From contig JAQSDM010000007.1 of NCBI GenBank assembly GCA_029945945.1, positions 62,001 through 126,000 of the forward strand: a stretch of DNA of 64,000 nt. Direction: 5' to 3'. Under the pieces are notes generated by a model. That model did not search any database. It was not told the origin of the DNA and saw only the letters and a program-made list of their open reading frames with translations. Position 1 is the stretch's first letter. The number at the start of each line of letters is the position of its first letter. The position numbers were made by a program, and so were the translations under genes. The stretch comes from Algoriphagus sp. (GTDB taxonomy: Bacteria; Bacteroidota; Bacteroidia; Cytophagales; Cyclobacteriaceae). Shown here one piece after another: positions 1 through 8,013 of the stretch.

Positions 1-17
1 CTCTAAACCCAACACCT

Positions 18-989
18 ATGAAATCTGTATTTCTCAGCTTCTTGCTTCTGTTTTCCATTCAGACTTTTGCCCAAAAAGCGACCGAATGGAAAGTCCTCGA
101 AACTACCAATGAAGCCACTCCCCGTCATGAAAATTCCTTTGTCGAGCTCGATGGAAAATTCTATGCGTTGGGCGGAAGGGCCGACAGACCTGTGGAAGAA
201 TTTGATCCCAAAACCAATACCTGGACTGCCTTGGCAGAGGTTCCGATGAACTTCCACCATTTCCAGGCGATCGCTTTCAAGGGAGAAATCTACGTTGTCG
301 GAGCTTTCACCGGAGGCTATCCCCATGAGAAGCCCATTCCGAATTTTCTGATTTTCAACCCAAAAACCAAAACCTGGAGAGACGGACCAAAGATTCCTGA
401 AGACCGGCTTCGTGGTTCGGTGGGAGCTTTTACCCGTGGAGATAAAATCTACCTGGTCTGCGGAATCATCGACGGTCATTGGGACGGACACGTTTCCTGG
501 TTTGATGAGTACGATACCAAAACAGGAACATGGAAAGTGCTTCCGGATGCGCCCCGACCAAGAGACCACTTCAGCGCGACAATGGTTGGTGACAAGGTTT
601 ATGTAGCCGGAGGGCGAACATCCCACGCCGCCATCGGAAAAGTGCTTGATCTGACCATTTCTGAAGTTGATTTCTTCGATTTCAAAACCAATAAATGGAC
701 AACCATCGAATCTAAACTTCCGACACCCAGAGCCGGAACTTCCACAATTTCCAATGGAACCCATCTGGTCGTGATGAATGGGGAAAGCAATACCCAGCAA
801 CCTGCTCATGCTGAAGTGGAGGTATTGGACACCCGAACCGGAACATGGTCTAATTTGCCAAATCTGAATAAAGGCAGACACGGAACCGGCGTGGTTTACT
901 ATAAAGGAAAAATCTATGTTGCTGCCGGAAGTGCCAATCGCGGAGGCGGTCCGGAGCTAAGTGATATCGAGTATTTGGAGTGGAAGTAG
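18..989 (+). CDS. Exported Kelch-repeat beta-propeller protein
   Basis: The 323-residue product begins with a signal peptide (residues 1-19, ending FAQ), so it is exported to the periplasm or beyond. The mature part carries about six Kelch motifs with the usual paired glycines followed by an aromatic and a Trp, for example FYALGG, IYVVGAF, IYLVCGI, VYVAGGR, LVVMNGE and IYVAAGS. Six such blades are enough to close one beta-propeller, and no other domain is present. Kelch propellers bind proteins or sugars and a few are enzymes; nothing here identifies a catalytic site or ligand. The ATG at 18 directly precedes the signal peptide, so the start is secure. It appears monocistronic and is followed by a repeat-rich gap. 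Confidence 0.85.
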   Translation: MKSVFLSFLLLFSIQTFAQKATEWKVLETTNEATPRHENSFVELDGKFYALGGRADRPVEEFDPKTNTWTALAEVPMNFHHFQAIAFKGEIYVVGAFTGGYPHEKPIPNFLIFNPKTKTWRDGPKIPEDRLRGSVGAFTRGDKIYLVCGIIDGHWDGHVSWFDEYDTKTGTWKVLPDAPRPRDHFSATMVGDKVYVAGGRTSHAAIGKVLDLTISEVDFFDFKTNKWTTIESKLPTPRAGTSTISNGTHLVVMNGESNTQQPAHAEVEVLDTRTGTWSNLPNLNKGRHGTGVVYYKGKIYVAAGSANRGGGPELSDIEYLEWK

Positions 990-1258
990 GGATGTCGGAT
1001 CTCGGATTTATGATTTATGATTTATGATTTAAGTACTTCGATATTCGATGTTCAGAATTGAAAAGTTGGAAAATTGAAAGATTGAAAAATTTCCGGTTGA
1101 TTGGGCAATTCTGATTGATCCTGATTTCGGCCACGTCTTTCGTAACTCGTATCTCGTACTTCCTTAAATCTCCTTAAATCTTGATTCCTGCTTCTTGTCT
1201 CTTGATTCTGAAGAAAAACTGGCAACCCTTTTGAATAGGTAGTACCAAACTAACCACA
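990..1258. repeat. Degenerate AT-rich intergenic repeat array (GATTTATGATTT type)
   Basis: This spacer holds low-complexity modules in order: GGATTTATGATTTATGATTT-like units (about 1003-1033), TTCGATATTCGATGTTC, then AAGTTGGAAAATTGAAAGATTG (about 1063-1085), and finally oppositely flavoured CGTAACTCGTATCTCGTAC and TTGATTCCTGCTTCTTGTC units (about 1140-1210). The same modules in the same order occur at about 44050-44360. In both places the array ends just before a plus-strand start codon. No gene is visible in it. The function is unknown. Confidence 0.7.
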
Positions 1259-1957
1259 ATGAATATGAAACTTTTACTAATGCCTTTTTTTGTGCTTTTG
1301 ATGGCCGTTCCGGCTTTGGCACAAGACGATTTGAAAATTCCCCTGATCGAAGTGGAAGGATTTAGCGAACGCAAACTCGCACCGGATGAAGCCGTCTTTT
1401 CTATTCATCTGGAAGAAAAATCTATGAAGGTGAATGACGCTGTCAAAGTATTGAACACAAAAAGTAATAACCTGGCTGAAGCTTTGAAAAAGGCTAAAAT
1501 CAAAGATTACAAACTTGTTGCGGACAATTACTCAGTAGATATCAACCGGATTTACAGAAGCGGATATGCCCGAGACAGTGGCTACATCGCATCTCAAAAT
1601 CTTAGAATCGTCACTAAAAGCACGAATGAAGATCTCCAGAAAATCGTGGAGGCAATCCAGGGTGCCGGGGATATGAGTTTCAATCTTAACTTCCAGGTTT
1701 CTGAAGCAACACAGAAATCCCTTGACGACACTTTACTTGTAGAAGCGTTGAAAAATGCTGAAAGCCGTGCTTTACTGATTTCCCAAACTCTCAATATCAA
1801 AGCAATACGCGTACATCGGGTTACCGTGAATGCCGATGCTATACCGTATCAAAAAAACCAGATGCTGATGAGAGCAGAGTCTGCAGATGCTCAGGTATTG
1901 ATTTCACCTGATGAACAGAGCATCCAAAAACGAGTTTACGTCAAGTACACCTACTAA
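1259..1957 (+). CDS. SIMPL (DUF541) domain periplasmic protein
   Basis: The 232-residue protein has a signal peptide (1-22, ending ALAQ) followed by a single SIMPL/DUF541 domain. The domain starts with the typical VEGFSERKLAPDEAVF stretch, in which an oscillating 'G-x-G/S-x2' strand precedes helices rich in Lys and Asn, and ends in a beta-rich tail. SIMPL proteins form oligomeric envelope assemblies; the bacterial YggE-like members are linked to oxidative-stress tolerance, but their biochemistry is poorly known. Length fits the family. The gene is followed immediately by a hairpin terminator, so it is likely monocistronic. Identity as DUF541 is firm; the role is inferred only from the family. 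Confidence 0.85.
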   Translation: MNMKLLLMPFFVLLMAVPALAQDDLKIPLIEVEGFSERKLAPDEAVFSIHLEEKSMKVNDAVKVLNTKSNNLAEALKKAKIKDYKLVADNYSVDINRIYRSGYARDSGYIASQNLRIVTKSTNEDLQKIVEAIQGAGDMSFNLNFQVSEATQKSLDDTLLVEALKNAESRALLISQTLNIKAIRVHRVTVNADAIPYQKNQMLMRAESADAQVLISPDEQSIQKRVYVKYTY

Positions 1958-1960
1958 TTG

Positions 1961-1988
1961 AAAGGCCGCGAAAGTGGCCTTTTTTTTA
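1961..1988 (+). terminator. Rho-independent terminator after the SIMPL gene
   Basis: A short stem (AAAGGCC pairing with GGCCTTT around the loop gcgaaagt) is followed by a run of eight T. It begins four bases after the SIMPL stop codon. Confidence 0.85.
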
Positions 1989-2299
1989 TTTTAAAACCAC
2001 AAAGGCCGCTAAGGAACCCAAAGAAGTCCGAAAATCATTTAGGGTTTTGGAACCTCGAAGGATTGAGAAAACCTCTAAGAATTTTCTCGCAACGGCGCAA
2101 AGACGCAACATTTCTTATCTCCCATAGAGAAAATTCAGCGGCCTTAAAAAACTCCGTGTAACTCTGTGCCTTCCTCTGTGCAACTCTGTGTAACAATAAG
2201 ATCAGTAAGATTTAATATTAACTCGATTAAAAATTTACAAACGGTTCCCACTCTACCCGTAAAATCAGGATATTAGATTTCCAATCACCACTCACCTTT
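1989..2299. repeat. Intergenic CACAAAGG / CTCTGTG repeat pair
   Basis: The 340-bp gap has no gene. It opens with ACCACAAAGGCCGCTAAGG-type units (about 1995-2030) and later carries CTCCGTGTAACTCTGTG and CTCTGTGCAACTCTGTG units (about 2151-2192). The same two arms in the same order occur at about 4595-4725. The left arm is CACAAAG-like, and the right arm read on the minus strand is CACAGAG-like, so the arms face each other. The segment 2261-2277 (AAAATCAGGATATTAGA) is identical to 15788-15804. Confidence 0.6.
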
Positions 2300-3640
2300 A
2301 TGAAAACCTTTCTATTTCAAAACCTATCCAAACTCCTTCTTTTTGGGACAGCATTTCAACTCGCTTCCTGCGGAGAGCCCGAAAAAAATGTGGGCCTGAC
2401 CGAAATTACCAAATGGCAGGGGGATAAGAAATCAGCCATCTCAGTCACCTACGACGACGGGATTGTTAACCAACTTACGATCGCCAAACCGATCATGGAT
2501 CGGCTGGGTTTGCCCGCAACTTTCTACATCATCACCGGAAAAGTGGAAGGATCAGGAAAAGGCAAATTCATCGGCAGACCTCAGAAAGAAATCATCAAGG
2601 AAACCGCCACCATCAAAACCAACGCTGATAATTTCTTCGAGCGGGCATCTTTGATTGCTTTCACCGGCACGAGCGAAGCCGAAGATTACCATGCCCGGGC
2701 AGGTTCGATGTTTGAGCAAGGCAAAGTGCAGGAAGCCTACGCCCTGATCGACGAAGGCTACGAAAAGATTAGAAATGGCACGATGAAGGATACCGACGAC
2801 GTAGTTTTTCACAACAATGTCGAGGATACCGTTTCCTGGGAACAGTACAAATCCTATTCTGCCCAAGGCCATGAAATTGCTTCACACACCGTAACTCATC
2901 CCAAATTGGCGGTTTTGGATGAGGTGAACATGCTGTATGAACTGGAGCAGAGCAAGGCCGATCTCCTGAAATTCATCGGACCTGAGTCGACTTTTTCGGC
3001 AGAAGGACCCTATGGTACGGAGAATGAGCGCGTGATGGAATATGCTCATAAAGTGTACCCTGCTCTTCGGAATCGAATGCCTGAAGACTGGCTGGAGGAA
3101 ATCAACCGGGGAAGCAAAATGAACCCTGCCGAATCCAAAAAAGAATACGTGCAATGGCAGCGCGGGCCTCTCACGGATGTGACTGTGGACGAAATGAAGC
3201 GCTGGGTCGATACCGGAATGGCGCACGACAATATCTGGCTTGTCCTGGTCTTTCACGGAGTGGAAAACCTCGGCTGGGAGCCAAAGACCACTGCCGAACT
3301 CGAGGAATATTTTACGTACCTGAAGGACAATGAAGACAAACTCTGGGTGGCTACTTTCCGCGATGTGACAAAATACCTTCGGGAAAGAAAAAGCGCTCAG
3401 ATCCAGACCGAATTAAGGGAGGATGCAATTGCCGTGAATATCACTTCCGAACTTGATGCAGAAGTTTACAATGTGCCAATGACGGTGAAAACTTACGTGC
3501 CAAGCGGATGGAAATCAGCAACCCTTTCCAAAGGAGAAGCAACCGAATCTCTCACCATCCAGAAAGACGAGAAAGGATCCTATGTACTCTATTCCCTGAA
3601 ATTGGGAGAAGGAGAAGTGGTTTTGGCTGAAGAAGGTTGA
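2300..3640 (+). CDS. Polysaccharide deacetylase family lipoprotein
   Basis: The 446-residue protein starts with a lipoprotein signal (LASC, lipidated Cys24), so it is membrane-anchored. A NodB-type domain follows: SVTYDDG (Asp52-Asp53; one is the expected metal/catalytic Asp) and SHTVTHP (His196 and His200, the metal-binding His pair). About 100 residues of unusual helical insert separate these two motifs. The C-terminal 80 residues are beta-rich and lack NodB motifs, so they may form a carbohydrate-binding or accessory domain. Family members remove N- or O-acetyl groups from chitin, peptidoglycan or plant polysaccharides; the substrate here is not evident. The gene stands alone. Confidence 0.82.
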   Translation: MKTFLFQNLSKLLLFGTAFQLASCGEPEKNVGLTEITKWQGDKKSAISVTYDDGIVNQLTIAKPIMDRLGLPATFYIITGKVEGSGKGKFIGRPQKEIIKETATIKTNADNFFERASLIAFTGTSEAEDYHARAGSMFEQGKVQEAYALIDEGYEKIRNGTMKDTDDVVFHNNVEDTVSWEQYKSYSAQGHEIASHTVTHPKLAVLDEVNMLYELEQSKADLLKFIGPESTFSAEGPYGTENERVMEYAHKVYPALRNRMPEDWLEEINRGSKMNPAESKKEYVQWQRGPLTDVTVDEMKRWVDTGMAHDNIWLVLVFHGVENLGWEPKTTAELEEYFTYLKDNEDKLWVATFRDVTKYLRERKSAQIQTELREDAIAVNITSELDAEVYNVPMTVKTYVPSGWKSATLSKGEATESLTIQKDEKGSYVLYSLKLGEGEVVLAEEG

Positions 3641-3860
3641 TAGGAAGTTGGAGGTTGGAGGTTTGGAAGAGGGAAGTTTGACCTGCTGGCGCGCGCTTGT
3701 CGCGCGTGACACACCGCTAACCTGCTTCTCCTGAAACAGGATCATAATTCCACCAAGGTCTGTGTCATCACAGACCTCTAGCTTGCACGCGCTTGTCGCG
3801 CGTGCCACGTTGTTATCTTGCTTGTCCTGAGGCCAGACCATATTTTATTAAATCAAAAAA
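3641..3860. repeat. REP-like GC-rich palindromes plus hairpin
   Basis: Directly after the deacetylase comes an AAGTTGGAGGTTGGAGG stretch. It is followed by two direct copies of a GC palindrome, CGCGCG-cttgt-CGCGCG at 3690-3706 and GCACGCGCTTGTCGCGCGTGC at 3785-3805. Between them lies a perfect hairpin, AGGTCTGTG-tcat-CACAGACCT, at 3756-3777. Each GC palindrome is followed by a CCTGCTTCTCCTGAAACAGG-like sequence, which recurs at about 4560. Related palindromes occur at 8949, 9364 and (inverted) 10421. They resemble REP sequences in design, but no REP-associated transposase is in the window. Confidence 0.7.
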
Positions 3861-3996
3861 CCACGGAGCGATTCGTGGTTGTTACTTTTAATCCGCCTGA
3901 TTTCTTAAGGTTGTTAGGGGGATTTTTTAAAAGCTGGAAAACCAGAACTCCCTTCAGAATTTCGTAAATTCATATACAATCTAACTCCCCGCTTGT

Positions 3997-4542
3997 ATGG
4001 AAAGAGTTGAAGTAATAAAAAGAGATATCACTCAGATGAAGGTTGACGCAATCGTGAATGCGGCAAACTCTTCCCTCATGGGAGGAGGCGGAGTGGACGG
4101 AGCAATTCACAGAGCCGGCGGGCCTCAAATCCTGGAGGAATGCAAGAAAATCGTGGCAACTCAGGGAGAATGTGAAACTGGTGAGGCGGTGATTACTACT
4201 GCCGGAAAATTACCAGCCAAATTTGTAATCCATACCGTCGGCCCTGTTTGGAGTAATGGAAAAAATCAGGAGGATTGTCTGCTGGCTGACTGCTACAGAA
4301 ACTCCCTGCAACTCGCCATCGATCACGGATGCAAAACAGTCGCCTTCCCCAATATCAGCACTGGTGCCTATAGATTTCCGAAGAACTTGGCTGCAAAAAT
4401 CGCTGTCAGTACCATCAAGTATTGCCTTCAGCAACATGGCGAATTCGAGAAAATATTTTTTGTCTGCTTCGATCAGGAAAACTTTGATCTGATGCAAAAG
4501 GAGTTGATCGCCGCTTCCAACCCTGAAACATCAATTCCCTGA
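3997..4542 (+). CDS. Macro domain protein (O-acetyl-ADP-ribose deacetylase type)
   Basis: The 181-residue protein is essentially one macro domain. It shows the hallmark MacroD/YmdB sequence: [20 protein letters not shown], then [10 protein letters not shown] (Asp34 in the catalytic loop), [22 protein letters not shown], and the phosphate loop [12 protein letters not shown]. These enzymes hydrolyse O-acetyl-ADP-ribose and can remove mono-ADP-ribose from proteins or nucleic acids. It has no signal peptide, so it acts in the cytoplasm. It stands alone, and no ADP-ribosyltransferase or toxin partner is nearby, so a general metabolite-repair role is more likely than an antitoxin role. Confidence 0.92.
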   Translation: MERVEVIKRDITQMKVDAIVNAANSSLMGGGGVDGAIHRAGGPQILEECKKIVATQGECETGEAVITTAGKLPAKFVIHTVGPVWSNGKNQEDCLLADCYRNSLQLAIDHGCKTVAFPNISTGAYRFPKNLAAKIAVSTIKYCLQQHGEFEKIFFVCFDQENFDLMQKELIAASNPETSIP

Positions 4543-4811
4543 GACCAAGGTCCAGGTTATCCTGCTTCTCCTGAAGCCGGATTTTTTTTGTTTTAACCAC
4601 AAAGGTCACAAAGATCACAAAGGCTTCGAGATTAGACCTTCGGTTATCCTGCTTCACCCTCCTAGGACTTTGCCTTAATCACTCTCCGTGTAACTCGGTG
4701 TCTCCTCGGTGTATCTCCGCGTAACCAAAAGCCAGCACGCATGTACCTTTTCAAAAATTTCAAACTAATATCTCCCCCACTTTCCCTATTTTAAACTTTT
4801 AATTCTCTCCA
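4543..4811. repeat. Second CACAAAGG / CTCTGTG intergenic repeat pair
   Basis: The gap begins with CCTGCTTCTCCTGAAGCCGG followed by eight T, which is related to the repeat at 3719. It continues with ACCACAAAGGTCACAAAGATCACAAAGG and GGCTTCGAGATTAG (about 4595-4635), then CTCCGTGTAACTCGGTG and CTCCTCGGTGTATCTCCGCG (about 4684-4720). The arrangement matches 1990-2195. Confidence 0.6.
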
Positions 4812-5390
4812 ATGCACGACTCCGACATCCGAAACAAACCCGTCATCCATCCCCAAATCGAAGCAAAATCCCAGGAAATTGGCTTCACTATGCCCTCTGA
4901 CCTCTACATCGGCGTTCTCCTGAAAACCCTCATCGCCAGCAAACCTGCCGGCAACTTCCTCGAACTCGGAACGGGAATCGGTCTGTCCCTTTCCTGGATG
5001 ATCGACGGAATGGATCATGCCTCCACCCTCACCACGATAGACAACGATCCCAAACTCACTACCATCGCATCCAACTTCTTCGGGAAAGATCCCCGCGTGG
5101 CAGTCATCCTTGCCGACGGCGCAGAATGGATCCAGCATTACACCGGCCCAACCTTCGACCTGATCTTCGCCGATGCCTGGCCCGGCAAGTACAGCCAACT
5201 CGATGAAACCCTCGCGATGCTGAAACCCGGCGGACTCTATGTGATCGACGATATGCTCCCCCAACCCAACTGGCCTGAAGGTCACGCCGCCAAAGCCGAA
5301 GCCCTGATCGAAATTCTGGAAAACCGAACCGACTTCCAGCTTACCAAGATGAACTGGTCAACCGGTGTAATTCTCATGGCAAAAAAGTGA
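4812..5390 (+). CDS. Class I SAM-dependent methyltransferase (O-methyltransferase-like)
   Basis: The 192-residue protein has a Rossmann-type methyltransferase core. Motif I is FLELGTGIG (from residue 49), the acidic end of strand 2 is TTIDNDP, motif IV is FDLIFADAWPGKY, and motif VI is LKPGGLYVIDDM. The order and the D-A-W-P sequence resemble the catechol/caffeoyl O-methyltransferase-like group. The N-terminal helix is short, so length is at the lower end for that group. No signal peptide is present. The substrate cannot be predicted. Codon use is C-rich compared with its neighbours, for example many -CC and -TC codon endings. Confidence 0.8.
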   Translation: MHDSDIRNKPVIHPQIEAKSQEIGFTMPSDLYIGVLLKTLIASKPAGNFLELGTGIGLSLSWMIDGMDHASTLTTIDNDPKLTTIASNFFGKDPRVAVILADGAEWIQHYTGPTFDLIFADAWPGKYSQLDETLAMLKPGGLYVIDDMLPQPNWPEGHAAKAEALIEILENRTDFQLTKMNWSTGVILMAKK

Positions 5391-5663
5391 AAAATACCCT
5401 GAATTGGTAGATATGGGAAGAGTAGTTGATAGATCTTGTGGGGAGGAAAACGGGGAAATATTCATTTAATTGTAAACTCCTGAAGTGTTTATTTAGATTA
5501 TCATAAAATCGGAATATCCTAGTCAGAAGCTAAATACTAATTCAAATAACCCGCAACTATTTCGTAAGGTATGCTTATTTGGAAGCCTTGCGCAAGTAGT
5601 TGCATAAGAAAAAATGTTGGTGGCAATGCACAGAGACATCTACTATATGACACAATCTCGTAA
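5391..5663. other. AT-rich spacer with a long imperfect hairpin
   Basis: No gene is visible. A strong imperfect hairpin pairs GCAACTATTTCGTAAGG (5553-5569) with CCTTGCGCAAGTAGTTGC (5586-5603). It is followed by AAAAAATGTTGGTGGCAATGC. The hairpin marks the left edge of an AT-richer island that contains the next hydrolase gene. Confidence 0.5.
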
Positions 5664-6575
5664 ATGAAATACTCATCACTCATTCTTATACTAAGTTTCT
5701 TTACACTTGTCGAGATTGCATTTGGACAGACAATCAAGAAAGATAAAAGTGCAGTTTATAGCGAAACTTTTTCCTATTTCTATATGGAACCAAAAGGGAA
5801 TGTTAAAGGCATTCTTGTCCTTTTGCCAGGCTGGGGCGAAAGCCCGAAAAGTATTTTTGAAAAGACAACGCTTCCTCACCTTGTGGCAGAGAAGGGCTTT
5901 GTCACTATCATACCGCAACTACATCAAACCTTGATTGCTGATGATTATACTATTGCTCTAATCAGCCAGCTCATTGCCATCCAGTCAAAACGGTACAGTT
6001 CAAGCAACTTGCCTTTAATTCTTGGAGGCTTGTCAGCTGGTGGCGGTATTGCCATTGGCTATGCAGAACACCTTCTGGCGGGTGACAGCACAAAGATGTT
6101 ACAGGGTGTATTTGCAATAGATCCACCTTTGGATTTGAGCCGTATGTTCAAATCGGCTGAAAGCAAGCTTCAATACAATTGTCAAAGTAAGTTGATATGG
6201 AAAGAGGGCGATTTCATCAAAAAGTACTTGCTCCGGACAATGGGTGGCTCACCCACAGAACAGCCTGACAAATACGTGAAATATTCAGCTTTTTCAGCAA
6301 ACAATGGAGATGGTGGCAATGCAAGGCTACTAAAATCAATACCTATTCGCCTGTACAGTGAACCTGATTTGGAATTTGTGCAAAAGACCTATTGTAAGCA
6401 GTTGCAGTACGAGGATATTAATGCATTTGATTTGGAGAAACTGAGTAAGTTTCTTACAGGGATTGGAAACCAAAGAGCAGAATATATTACGACCAAAGGC
6501 AAGGGTTTTCACAGTTGGAACATCCTTGACCCGGTGGATTGTGCAAATTGGATGGTAGCCATCACCGATGAGTAA
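5664..6575 (+). CDS. Exported alpha/beta hydrolase
   Basis: The 303-residue protein starts with a signal peptide (about 1-21, ending AFGQ). The fold is suggested by a GVLVLLPGWGES-like strand and oxyanion region, the nucleophile elbow GGLSAGGG (Ser in GLSAG), a later acidic residue in YSEPD and a C-terminal His in GFHSW. That order (Ser, Asp, His) is the alpha/beta-hydrolase triad. The substrate is unknown; small esters are plausible. The gene is more AT-rich than both neighbours and has unlike flanking DNA (hairpin upstream, repeat field downstream), which suggests acquisition by transfer. Confidence 0.72.
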   Translation: MKYSSLILILSFFTLVEIAFGQTIKKDKSAVYSETFSYFYMEPKGNVKGILVLLPGWGESPKSIFEKTTLPHLVAEKGFVTIIPQLHQTLIADDYTIALISQLIAIQSKRYSSSNLPLILGGLSAGGGIAIGYAEHLLAGDSTKMLQGVFAIDPPLDLSRMFKSAESKLQYNCQSKLIWKEGDFIKKYLLRTMGGSPTEQPDKYVKYSAFSANNGDGGNARLLKSIPIRLYSEPDLEFVQKTYCKQLQYEDINAFDLEKLSKFLTGIGNQRAEYITTKGKGFHSWNILDPVDCANWMVAITDE

Positions 6576-6861
6576 TAACTATGAAGGAATTACTGCCTCC
6601 AACAATGCATAGCTGCAAGTTTGGGTTAACTGCTACTATGAAGCTTGACGAATACCATGGCATCTGATTATCTTCATTAAACTGTACGGCTGCCAATGCC
6701 ACACCTAACAGCAATTCTTAAACGTTAACAGCATCAAATCCTACAGGTGTGTAATCTTCATCTTTTTATTTTTTTGAGATTTCAAATCTCTTCCTTTCAA
6801 ATTCAAACCCTGAAGGACTTCCGAAAAATCCATCTTCCAATCGCAATCAACGTGATTGAAT
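6576..6861. other. Non-coding spacer, nothing identifiable
   Basis: Between the hydrolase and the 21-bp array I see no gene, terminator or clear repeat. An open frame on the minus strand that spans the array (6741-7205) extends into this part, but it shows no start context or domain outside the repeat. Confidence 0.4.
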
Positions 6862-7142
6862 ATCAGAACCTGAAGCTTGACTCTTTTTATATGAAAGTTG
6901 ATTGGTAAAGACTGAACGTTGAGTCTTTTTGTATCAACGTTCTGTATCAGAACATGAAGCTTCACTCTTTTTATCTGAAAGTTCATTGGTAAAGAATGAA
7001 CGCTGAGTCTTTTTGTATGAACGTTCCCTATCAGAGCCTGAAGCCTCACTCTTTTTATATGAAAGTTCATTGGTAAAGACTGAACGTTGAGTCTTTTTGT
7101 ATCAACGATCCCTATCAGAACCTGAAACTTCACTCTTTTTAC
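6862..7142. repeat. 21-bp periodic array organised in 84-bp higher-order units
   Basis: Thirteen consecutive 21-bp blocks each begin with a 10-mer close to TGAANNTTSA (for example TGAAGCTTCA, TGAACGTTGA, TGAAAGTTCA). They are followed by an 11-nt spacer of four alternating types (CTCTTTTTATA, TTGGTAAAGAC, GTCTTTTTGTA, CTATCAGAACC types). Four blocks make an 84-bp unit; copies start at 6862, 6946 and 7030, with a partial copy at 7114. Several 10-mers are near-palindromic. Since 21 is divisible by three, the minus strand stays open as heptads such as FHIKRVK, LQVLIGN, VDTKRLN and VQSLPMN. A minisatellite, a binding-site array or a decayed heptad-repeat gene are all possible. Confidence 0.85.
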
Positions 7143-7200
7143 TCGATCATTTAGGATCACAGTAGAAAATTCAAGATCGGAACTCGACTTTCCCCTCCGG

Positions 7201-7475
7201 GACAATTCTCGGAGGAAGCATTCAGGTTTTCAGAATTATTGTTGTGGAACGGCGGGGAGGTTGCCGCAGCAGCGAGGGTGAGCGGGGATTGTGCGGTGGA
7301 AGCTTTGCTGCGGATTGAATTTTTGGTTCTTTTGGTTCAAGCAAAAAGAACAAAGAAAAAAAAAATCATCGAATACAGAATTGCGAGCCAGTTTGGCGAT
7401 AAAATCACCCACCACTGGGTTGTTTCTTTACACTCAACCCTCCTTTTGGTTCAAGCTAAAAGAACAAAAAAAAAC
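7201..7475. repeat. Dispersed composite repeat, E-module copy 1 (plus a fragment)
   Basis: From about 7201 to 7355 the sequence runs TTCTCGGAGGAAGCATTC, ATTGTTGTGGAACGGCGGGG, GGTTGCCGCAGCAGCGAGG, GTGCGGTGGAAGC and TTTTGGTTCAAGCAAAAAG. It matches 9171-9332 closely and matches the reverse complements of 51262-51435 and 53216-53375. A second fragment of the terminal hairpin (CTTTTGGTTCAAGCTAAAAG) is at about 7441-7462. No gene is supported here; open frames through it are repeat-derived. Confidence 0.75.
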
Positions 7476-7515
7476 CTGAGAACAGAAATCTCGAATCACT
7501 CCAAACCCACCAACC

Positions 7516-8013
7516 ATGCAGATCAGAAAAGCAAACGAAGAGAAAGATTACGATGCGATTTGGGAGATTTTTTCGGCAGTGATCCGTACCGGCGACACGT
7601 ATGTTTTTGACCCAACTACTCCTAAAAGCTCGCTCCACAATAATTGGTTTGCAGACTACATGGATACGTTTGTGGCGGTGGATCCGCAGGGTGAGATTTT
7701 GGGCACTTACATCATCAAACCCAACCAACCTGATCTCGGCAATCATATCGCCAATTGCAGCTACCTGGTAAATCCTACCTTTCAAGGAAGGGGAATAGGG
7801 AAATTGCTGTGCGAGCATTCCATCCGGTTTGCAAGAGAAAAAGGGTATTTGGGGATTCAGTTTAACATTGTGGTGAGCACGAATACGGCAGCGGTAAAGC
7901 TTTGGCAGAAGTTCGGTTTCGAAATCATTGGCATCACTCCAAAAGGATTCAGGCATCAGCAATTGGGATTGGTCGATACCTATATCATGTTTAAAGATTT
8001 GCAAGATGAGTAA
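7516..8013 (+). CDS. GNAT family N-acetyltransferase
   Basis: The 165-residue protein is a single GNAT domain. Motif A carries the acetyl-CoA pyrophosphate loop QGRGIG (residues 90-95), preceded by the strand CSYLVNPTF and followed by a helix. Motif B is represented by STNTAAVKLWQKFGFEIIG, typical of this superfamily. Length is normal and no signal peptide is present, so it is cytoplasmic. The substrate is not evident. The last codons (gcaagatgag, 8001-8010, plus the stop) coincide exactly with the start of a 458-bp tandem duplication, so the 3' end of the gene was the breakpoint or supplied the microhomology. Confidence 0.88.
   Translation: MQIRKANEEKDYDAIWEIFSAVIRTGDTYVFDPTTPKSSLHNNWFADYMDTFVAVDPQGEILGTYIIKPNQPDLGNHIANCSYLVNPTFQGRGIGKLLCEHSIRFAREKGYLGIQFNIVVSTNTAAVKLWQKFGFEIIGITPKGFRHQQLGLVDTYIMFKDLQDE

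Noticed and set aside
5553..5603. Integron attC site beside the hydrolase
   Set aside because: The hairpin lacks proper RYYYAAC/GTTRRRY core sites and no integrase is present.
6862..7142. Candidate CRISPR array
   Set aside because: Repeats are continuous with no unique spacers, units recur as a four-block cycle, and no cas gene is present.
6741..7205. 154-codon minus-strand frame through the 21-bp array as a protein gene
   Set aside because: The frame is kept open by the 21-bp period; it has no start context, no domain and no flanking coding signal. Kept as a repeat with the alternative noted.
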